Positions 1-3,658 of a stretch of DNA of 5,941 nt are shown here, piece by piece. The notes under the pieces are model-generated. The model searched no databases. It saw nothing but the letters and a program-made list of their open reading frames with translations, and was not told where the DNA came from. Position numbers and translations under genes: made by a program. The stretch is taken from the NCBI GenBank assembly GCA_046496595.1, contig JAWOGU010000276.1, forward strand, positions 1 through 5,941. The letters run 5' to 3'. Source of the DNA: GCA-2746795 sp046496595. GTDB lineage: Bacteria; Chloroflexota; Anaerolineae; Promineifilales; Promineifilaceae. Within the stretch, counting starts at the first letter, position 1. Each line of letters starts with the position of its first letter.

Positions 1-420
1 CCGGTCTTTTTCGAATTGCGCAAAATCGGTGATCGGGTCTTCCAGCGTCGCGCCATGTTTGGCGCCCCCCAGTTTCTCGATGATTTTTTCCGCGCCTTCA
101 TAACTCAGATAGGCCCCGCCAAGCATCAGGATCGGCGTGATCGACCACGGCAGAAAATAACTGAGCAGCAAAGCCGCCGGCAACAGGATCAGCAATTTGT
201 TGATCAGGCTGCCCCTGGTAATCTTGTAGATTATCGGTAATTCGCGGTCAGGCGTGAATCCGGTGACATAGGACGGCGTAACCGCCGCATCATCGATCAC
301 CACGCCCGCAGCCTTCGTCCCCGCCTTGGATGCAGCCATCCCGACATCGTCGATCGATGCCGCAGCAACCCGGGCAATGACCGCTACATCATCGAGTAGT
401 GCGACCAAACCACCTGGCAC
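1..420 (-). CDS. yedI: YedI/DUF808 family inner membrane protein, N-terminal part (runs off the left edge)
   Basis: Reading leftward from a GTG at 420-418, an open frame of 140 codons runs off the window. Residues 3-20 (GGLVALLDDVAVIARVAA), 58-61 (DREL), 63-75 (IIYKITRGSLINK) and 76-105 (a hydrophobic stretch containing PWSITPILMLGGAYLSYEG) match the start of Escherichia coli YedI and its DUF808 relatives as I remember them. The family consists of inner membrane proteins of unknown function. The first membrane segments lie at about 76-90 and 93-106. The GTG start is preferred because AGGAG lies at 433-429, eight bases upstream, and because family members begin with the same short M-x-G-x-L-L-L-D-D leader. 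An in-frame ATG at 492-490 would add 24 residues with no family match. The gene is divergent from rpsF. Roughly half of the protein (family length about 300) lies outside the window. The family call is confident; the function is not known. Confidence 0.88.
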   Translation of the reverse strand, partial: MPGGLVALLDDVAVIARVAAASIDDVGMAASKAGTKAAGVVIDDAAVTPSYVTGFTPDRELPIIYKITRGSLINKLLILLPAALLLSYFLPWSITPILMLGGAYLSYEGAEKIIEKLGGAKHGATLEDPITDFAQFEKDR

Positions 421-617
421 GTGAAATTCTCCTGTTGCGCGGCTGCTTTGTCGTCCCCTCGCGCCCAACGCAAGGCCGATCAGTGCTTGCATTATGCGGC
501 TGACCAGTTATGAGCCCGCCTTCGCTTCCGCAAGGGAGTGAAATGAAGAAAGTCGGAGGGGCCCCGCAATCCCGCGGATCAGCCAGCGATCGGCATTACA
601 ATGTGAAGGAAGCGAAG
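421..617. promoter_or_regulatory. Divergent intergenic region between yedI and rpsF
   Basis: These 197 bases separate two divergent genes and must hold the promoters and leaders of both. I found no convincing -35/-10 pair by eye. The visible elements are the yedI Shine-Dalgarno (AGGAG, minus strand, 433-429), a possible small hairpin (CCGC at about 567 pairing with GCGG about ten bases on), a GGGGCCCC palindrome near 558-565, and the long-range inverted pair 520-529/608-617 listed separately. No open frame here resembles a known protein. Confidence 0.5.
520..617 (+). promoter_or_regulatory. Possible structured leader of rpsF covering its ribosome binding site
   Basis: CTTCGCTTCC at 520-529 is the exact reverse complement of GGAAGCGAAG at 608-617, which ends one base before the rpsF ATG and includes most of its AAGGA Shine-Dalgarno (606-610). 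If transcribed, this gives a 10-bp stem closing a loop of 78 bases that contains a smaller CCGC/GCGG hairpin. Ribosomal proteins S6:S18 are known to bind a leader RNA of rpsF operons in several bacterial groups. Whether this stem is that element is inference; I could not confirm the conserved CCG bulge of the known motif. Confidence 0.4.
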
Positions 618-680
618 ATGGCTCTATACGAGCATGTCTTTCTCGCGCGTCAGGATTTGAGCCAGGCTCAAGTCGATGCA
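618..680 (+). CDS. rpsF: 30S ribosomal protein S6, first 21 codons only (cut by the junction)
   Basis: The ATG at 618 opens M-A-L-Y-E-H-V-F-L-A-R-Q-D-L-S-Q-A-Q-V-D-A, essentially the conserved N-terminus of S6 from sphingomonads and other alphaproteobacteria. S6 is a small-subunit ribosomal protein that pairs with S18 on 16S rRNA. AAGGA at 606-610 gives a good Shine-Dalgarno with seven bases of spacing. After Ala21 the reading no longer resembles S6: the frame goes on to a stop at 810-812, but those codons overlap the permease sequence in another frame and look random. The normal protein is over 100 residues, and rpsR and rplI usually follow, so about 80 percent of the gene and its operon are missing. 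Loss of an essential gene in mid-sequence points to a chimeric join and not to a real pseudogene. Confidence 0.85.
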
Positions 681-685
681 AGCGT
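680..685. other. Junction between alphaproteobacterial-like and Chloroflexota-like DNA
   Basis: S6 similarity stops with the GCA codon at 678-680, and permease similarity begins with the Trp codon at 685-687 (WEVVGIF) in a different frame. Both genes are broken in mid-coding sequence with nothing between them: no terminal inverted repeat, direct repeat, integrase or tRNA. The dispersed palindromes and heptamer arrays found to the right are absent to the left. The exact base of the join cannot be fixed by eye. Confidence 0.75.
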
Positions 686-1350
686 GGGAAGTGGTGGGTA
701 TCTTCCGCTTTATCGACATGATTGGCGATACCCTGGCTTATGCCAACAACGAAACGATTTCCAGGCTGACCAATATGCCAGGGCAAGCGTCTTCTTTTCG
801 GGTAGTGGGTGACGCTGACACTCTGGAACGACAGGAAGCAATCAGCGCGGCGCTGAATCTGACGCTGCGGGAACAGGGGTATAAGGTAAGCAATATCGAA
901 GCCGGTTTGGTGACGCGGCAGCAGCAGTCTCAGGCGATCAATATTCTGGTGATTTTTTTGCTGGCGATGGCGATTTTAACGGCCGTTGTGGGCAGCATTG
1001 GTCTAATGGGCACGATGGGCATGAACGTCATGGAGCGCACCCGCGAGATCGGCGTCATGCGGGCCATTGGGGCGGTGGACGGCGAAATCATCAAATCGGT
1101 GGTTATCGAAGGCATGATGATTGGCCTGATTAGCTGGACCGCAGCGGTGGTGCTGTCGTTTCCCATCAGCTTCGTGCTGCTGCGCCTGATCAGCACCGCC
1201 ATGATTGACACGATTATGCCGCTGCAAATCACCTGGCTCGGTTTTGCCATCTGGCTGGGGGTGGTGGTGTTCCTGTCGGTGGTCGCCAGCATGGTTCCCG
1301 CCCGCAGCGCCGCCCGCCTGACGATTCGGGAAGTGCTGGCCTACGAATAG
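682..1350 (+). CDS. MacB/FtsX-type ABC transporter permease, C-terminal part (5' end missing)
   Basis: About 223 residues of an ABC permease are open to the TAG at 1348-1350. The first supported residues, WEVVGIF, are the end of the periplasmic MacB_PCD-like domain. A soluble stretch follows, with ERQEAISAALN and a run ending in EAGLVTRQQQ. Three hydrophobic segments come next, at roughly residues 88-115 (numbered from the Met codon at 676), 141-171 and 185-207. The cytoplasmic loop MERTREIGVMRAIGA (119-133) and the tail VPARSAARLTIREVLAYE are hallmarks of the FtsX superfamily. Such permeases work with a MacB/LolD-type ATPase in export or lipoprotein and cell-envelope transport; the substrate cannot be told. 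The ATG at 676 straddles the chimeric junction and is not the true start; family members are usually about 400-800 residues. The ATPase gene that often precedes is not present. Confidence 0.85.
   Translation, partial: AWEVVGIFRFIDMIGDTLAYANNETISRLTNMPGQASSFRVVGDADTLERQEAISAALNLTLREQGYKVSNIEAGLVTRQQQSQAINILVIFLLAMAILTAVVGSIGLMGTMGMNVMERTREIGVMRAIGAVDGEIIKSVVIEGMMIGLISWTAAVVLSFPISFVLLRLISTAMIDTIMPLQITWLGFAIWLGVVVFLSVVASMVPARSAARLTIREVLAYE
978..987. repeat. AACGGCCGTT palindrome, copy 1 (inside permease)
   Basis: This is a perfect 10-bp palindrome, the first of five in the window. It is read here as (TT)A-ACG-GCC-GTT, Leu-Thr-Ala-Val, within the first C-terminal membrane helix of the permease. 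Confidence 0.8.
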
Positions 1351-1399
1351 GCGTGAGGCGTGAGCCGTGAGGTGTGAGCCGTGAGCCGTGAGCCGTGAA
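1351..1399. repeat. Tandem heptamer array (seven units, consensus SCGTGAG)
   Basis: Seven consecutive 7-bp units start directly after the permease stop codon: GCGTGAG, GCGTGAG, CCGTGAG, GTGTGAG, CCGTGAG, CCGTGAG, CCGTGAA. Three are identical and the others differ at one or two positions. Rephased, the unit is GAGCCGT, which matches the GAACCGT unit of the second array at 3621-3655 on the opposite strand. It resembles the heptameric short tandem repeats known from filamentous cyanobacteria in form, not necessarily in origin. Confidence 0.85.
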
Positions 1400-1425
1400 A
1401 ATTGACGCTTCACGCATCACGTTTT
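1394..1425 (+). terminator. Weak candidate terminator in the convergent gap
   Basis: CGTGAA (1394-1399) can pair with TTCACG (1409-1414) across a nine-base loop, followed about eight bases later by GTTTTAAAA. The stem is short and the T run is neither long nor adjacent, so this is only a candidate for ending permease transcription before the convergent metF gene. The 5' arm is made from the last heptamer unit. Confidence 0.25.
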
Positions 1426-2293
1426 AAAAGTAGCCACGTTCGCGCAGATGGGTGATGATGGCGGCGGAAGAGTAAGATTTGTTGAGGGTGTAGAGGTGGA
1501 TGCCGTCAATCTGGTTATCGAGCAGTTCCTGCACCTGCGCCTGCCCGTACTGGATGCCGCGTTCGATGATGTTGCTGTCGGGGTCTGCCTCGAGGAAGCG
1601 GGTAAGTTTGGTGGGGATGGAACAACCGCAGAGAGATTGAAAGCGGGCTAACTGGGTAACGGCCGTTACCGGCATAATGCCCGCGATGATTGGAATCGTC
1701 ACCCCGGCGGCGCGGGCGGCGTCCCGAAACCGGAAGAAATCGTCGTTGTCGAAAAAGAGCTGCGTCACGGCAAAATCGGCGCCACACTCCTGCTTGTGTT
1801 TCAGGTACATAATGTCTTGCTGCACGTTGGCGGATTCAGGATGCCCTTCCGGGTAACAGGCGCAGCCGATCTTGAAGTTGAAATGCTGCTGGATGAAGGC
1901 GATCAGTTCGCTGGCATGACGGAAGCCGTCGGGATGAGGCACAAATGTCTGGCTGTCTTTGGGGGGATCACCGCGCAGGGCCATAACGGCCGTTACTCCC
2001 GCCGTTTGCAACTCGTGTAAAATTCCCGCCAGTTCAGCCTGTGAATGTCCCACGCAGGTCAGGTGGGCCATGGCGTCGATATCCAGTTCATTTTGCACCC
2101 GCTCCACCAGACTGAGCGTTTTGTGGCGGGTAGAGCCGCCCGCACCGTAAGTGACGGACACAAAATCCAGGCCCAGCTTTTGTGCCTCGGCCAGCGTACC
2201 ATAAAGCGCCGCCCAGCCGGCGGCGTTTTTCGGCGGGAAATATTCACAAGAAAGGGTAGGGTGGGGTGCGTAAACTTTTTGCAACATGTCCAT
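1424..2293 (-). CDS. metF: 5,10-methylenetetrahydrofolate reductase
   Basis: A complete 289-residue protein close in length to Escherichia coli MetF (296), without the C-terminal regulatory domain of eukaryotic enzymes. It reduces 5,10-methylene-THF to 5-methyl-THF with FAD and NAD(P)H in the cytoplasm, supplying methyl groups for methionine synthesis. Visible family motifs: EYFPPK (17-22, Glu17 matching the catalytic Glu of E. coli), TYGAGGSTR (48-56), HLTCVG (77-82), ALRGDPP (105-111, Asp108 near the flavin), YPEGHPES (147-154), TQLFFDN (177-183), IPIIAGIMP (200-208) and HLYTLNKS (266-273). The ATG at 2293-2291 is chosen; a second ATG two codons on is equally possible. Upstream there is no clear Shine-Dalgarno, only AAGG about 12 bases away. 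Two AACGGCCGTT palindromes lie inside the gene. It follows the BKACE gene on the same strand after 157 bases. Confidence 0.95.
   Translation of the reverse strand: MDMLQKVYAPHPTLSCEYFPPKNAAGWAALYGTLAEAQKLGLDFVSVTYGAGGSTRHKTLSLVERVQNELDIDAMAHLTCVGHSQAELAGILHELQTAGVTAVMALRGDPPKDSQTFVPHPDGFRHASELIAFIQQHFNFKIGCACYPEGHPESANVQQDIMYLKHKQECGADFAVTQLFFDNDDFFRFRDAARAAGVTIPIIAGIMPVTAVTQLARFQSLCGCSIPTKLTRFLEADPDSNIIERGIQYGQAQVQELLDNQIDGIHLYTLNKSYSSAAIITHLRERGYF
1655..1670. repeat. Extended AACGGCCGTT palindrome, copy 2 (inside metF)
   Basis: GGTAACGGCCGTTACC is a perfect 16-bp palindrome, the longest version in the window. On the metF strand it encodes Val-Thr-Ala-Val-Thr at residues 209-213, just after IIAGIMP. 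Confidence 0.85.
1984..1995. repeat. AACGGCCGTT palindrome, copy 3 (inside metF)
   Basis: TAACGGCCGTTA is a perfect 12-bp palindrome. On the metF strand it lies in the codons for Val-Thr-Ala-Val (residues 100-103), just before the ALRGD flavin-site motif. Confidence 0.8.
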
Positions 2294-2450
2294 AAGAGGC
2301 GCCTTGTTCTATCGTTTGATATGAACTTGTGCGTGGGGCGGCAGTGGGAAACGGCCGTTTTCATGCTTCAACTCAATCTGTTATAGCTGTAGGAACCCAG
2401 ATCGGCAACCATTATTCCGATTTCCCCTAAATCTCAAAGCCCGGAAAAGG
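2294..2450. other. Intergenic gap between the BKACE gene and metF
   Basis: These 157 bases carry no gene that I can support. They contain the fourth palindrome (2349-2360). On the minus strand there is a weak AGCC/GGCT hairpin with a T-rich loop just after the BKACE stop, too weak to call a terminator. TATAAC- and TTGAGT-like words occur on the minus strand but not at promoter spacing. The gap is long enough for metF to have its own promoter. Confidence 0.5.
2349..2360. repeat. AACGGCCGTT palindrome, copy 4 (intergenic, upstream of metF)
   Basis: AAACGGCCGTTT is a perfect 12-bp palindrome 56 bases upstream of the metF start. It is the only intergenic copy. Alone it could be read as an operator, but the copies inside three genes argue for a dispersed genomic repeat. 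Confidence 0.75.
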
Positions 2451-3323
2451 CTAAAAACTATCCATCCCTTTTTCCGGCATTCCCAACATCTCCCGCGCCT
2501 GCGCCACAGACGCCGGTTCCAGGCCCACCAGCCGCGCCAGCGCCGCCGCCAGCGCCACCGATTCCCCATTCGACTTTGACAGCTCCCCATCCGGCAGATA
2601 AAGATTATCTTCCAGGCCGACGCGCACATTGCCGCCCATCGACAACGCCGCCGCTATCAACGGCCACTGTTTCGCGCCAATGCCAATCACCTGCCAGAAT
2701 GAGTTTTCCGGCAGCTGCTCCACCTGATGCAGCAGGTTCTTGGTGCTGGCGGGAATGCCGCCCAACACGCCCATCACCAGGCTGAACTGGTACGGCGGCT
2801 GCAAAATGCCCAGGTCCATCAGCGGCCGGGCATTGTTGATGTGGCCGGTGTCAAAACACTCCATCTCCGGCCGCGTGCCGGCGGCGTTCATCGCCTCCAG
2901 GAAGAACTGGATGTCCTTAAACGGATTGGCGAAGACGTGGTCGTGGTAAAAGGCTTTGGCTTTGCGCGAGTAGATGGCGTAATTCATCGACCCCATGTTG
3001 AGCGCCGCCATGTCGGGCTTAAGCGCCCGGATTTGATGGATGCGCGTTTCGCGGTCAATGCCGATGGCGCCGGTGGAATAGTTAATGATGACGTCGGCGC
3101 ACTGTGCTTTGACGGCGGCGTCAATTTTGGCGTAGGTTTCTACGTCAAAGGCGGGTATCCCGTTGTCCTGCCGGGCATGGATGTGGACGATGGCCGCGCC
3201 GGCGTCCACGCTGCGCCGCGCTTCGGCGGCGATTTCGTCTGGCGTGTAGGGGATGTAGGGCGACTGCTGCCGGGTTGCCAGCACCCCGGTGAGCGCGGCG
3301 GTGATGATCACTTTGTCGGACAT
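2451..3323 (-). CDS. Beta-keto acid cleavage enzyme (BKACE/DUF849, Kce-like)
   Basis: A complete 290-residue protein, the usual family length. BKACE enzymes are zinc-dependent aldolase-like TIM barrels in the cytoplasm. They cleave a beta-keto acid with acetyl-CoA into acetoacetate and a new acyl-CoA; the founding member Kce acts on 3-keto-5-aminohexanoate in lysine fermentation. Visible features: the ITAALTG start (7-13), the zinc pair His47/His49 in VHIHAR, NYSTG (81-85, Ser83), ALNMGSMN (107-114), the PASTKNLL stretch (191-198), GIGAKQW (214-220) and NVRVGLEDN (232-240), holding Arg234, the third zinc ligand Glu238 and Asp239. The Kce residues Glu14 and Thr106 are replaced by Leu15 and Ala107, and no other lysine-fermentation gene is nearby, so the substrate is unlikely to be that of Kce. 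The start is fixed by GGGAGG seven bases upstream. The gene is divergent from the PBP gene. Confidence 0.93.
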   Translation of the reverse strand: MSDKVIITAALTGVLATRQQSPYIPYTPDEIAAEARRSVDAGAAIVHIHARQDNGIPAFDVETYAKIDAAVKAQCADVIINYSTGAIGIDRETRIHQIRALKPDMAALNMGSMNYAIYSRKAKAFYHDHVFANPFKDIQFFLEAMNAAGTRPEMECFDTGHINNARPLMDLGILQPPYQFSLVMGVLGGIPASTKNLLHQVEQLPENSFWQVIGIGAKQWPLIAAALSMGGNVRVGLEDNLYLPDGELSKSNGESVALAAALARLVGLEPASVAQAREMLGMPEKGMDSF

Positions 3324-3330
3324 GGCTTTG

Positions 3331-3336
3331 CCTCCC
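3331..3336 (-). promoter_or_regulatory. Strong Shine-Dalgarno deciding the BKACE start
   Basis: On the minus strand GGGAGG lies seven bases before the ATG at 3323-3321. It rules out the in-frame TTG at 3338-3336, which overlaps this site and would add five residues before the conserved ITAALTG start. Confidence 0.85.
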
Positions 3337-3346
3337 AAGCCGCTTC

Positions 3347-3377
3347 GGTGACAGTCACCTACGAAGTGACTGTCACC
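3347..3377. repeat. 12-bp perfect inverted repeat upstream of the BKACE gene
   Basis: GGTGACAGTCAC (3347-3358) and GTGACTGTCACC (3366-3377) are exact reverse complements around a seven-base spacer. Each arm is itself nearly palindromic around a single central base (GGTGAC-A-GTCACC and GTGAC-T-GTCAC), with centres 18 bp apart. It starts 23 bases upstream of the BKACE ATG, so it falls in the 5' untranslated region or core promoter. It could be a paired operator, a leader hairpin, or a dispersed palindromic repeat; no poly-T follows on either strand. Confidence 0.85.
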
Positions 3378-3492
3378 TTAAACGGAAAATGCTTGCTAAG
3401 AAATCGGTGTAAAAGAAGATTTAATTATTTCACGTTTGCCGCATTGCGCCTATCATTGCGGGATTATCAGGAAATTGAGAGAATTAACCGTC
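3378..3492. other. AT-rich divergent intergenic DNA between the BKACE and PBP genes
   Basis: This stretch is clearly richer in A and T than its surroundings (for example AAGATTTAATTATTT near 3416-3430) and probably holds the BKACE promoter on the minus strand. I could not find a -35/-10 pair at proper spacing. A short CCGCA/TGCGG inverted pair lies near 3439-3463. There is no open frame worth calling. Confidence 0.4.
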
Positions 3493-3592
3493 ATCCGTCG
3501 GTAACTATACAGGTGGGTTCCCTGAGCCTGTCGAAGGGAACCGGGCTTCGACAAGCTCAGCCCTCGACAGCACTGTATAGATACATCCGTCG
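3493..3592. mobile_element. MITE-like palindromic element with terminal inverted repeats and target duplication
   Basis: The 84-bp body (3501-3584) begins GTAACTATACAG and ends CTGTATAGATAC, terminal inverted repeats matching at 11 of 12 positions. It is flanked directly by perfect 8-bp direct repeats ATCCGTCG (3493-3500 and 3585-3592), as expected for a target-site duplication. Inside, CTGAGCCTGTCGAAG (3522-3536) and CTTCGACAAGCTCAG (3546-3560) form a 15-bp inverted repeat with one mismatch. Alternative hairpins are GGTTCCC/GGGAACC (3516-3522/3536-3542) and GGGCT/AGCCC (3543-3547/3559-3563). It has no coding capacity, so it would need a transposase in trans. Reading it as a mobile element is inference from structure. 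Confidence 0.6.
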
Positions 3593-3620
3593 TTCGTAAA
3601 CTGTGCGCCGAAGTCTACTA

Positions 3621-3655
3621 ACGGTTCACGGAACACGGCTAACGGTTCACGAGAA
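3621..3655. repeat. Second heptamer array, abutting the PBP start
   Basis: Five 7-bp units: ACGGTTC, ACGGAAC, ACGGCTA, ACGGTTC, ACGAGAA. On the minus strand the unit is GAACCGT, the same theme as GAGCCGT in the array at 1351-1399. The last unit ends three bases before the PBP ATG, so the array replaces the normal Shine-Dalgarno region. Confidence 0.7.
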
Positions 3656-3658
3656 ACC

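Noticed and set aside
510..812. A 100-codon open frame containing the S6 start
   Set aside because: The part before 618 is the leader and the part after 680 is out-of-frame permease DNA. Only 618-680 is supported as coding, as an rpsF fragment.
1351..1430. Heptamer array as a CRISPR array
   Set aside because: Units are 7 bp and strictly tandem with no spacers, and no cas genes are present.
3336..3338. TTG as an alternative BKACE start
   Set aside because: It overlaps the GGGAGG site and has no ribosome binding site of its own; homologues begin near the ATG at 3323.
3547..3582. TTCGAC with TATAGAT as a promoter for the PBP gene
   Set aside because: The spacing is about 23 bases, too long for a standard promoter, and both words belong to the inverted-repeat element.
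2727..3599. A 290-codon plus-strand open frame opposite the BKACE gene
   Set aside because: It mirrors the BKACE gene in high-GC DNA, shows no recognisable domain, and runs on through the inverted repeat and the mobile-like element. The minus-strand protein has full family motifs and a strong Shine-Dalgarno.
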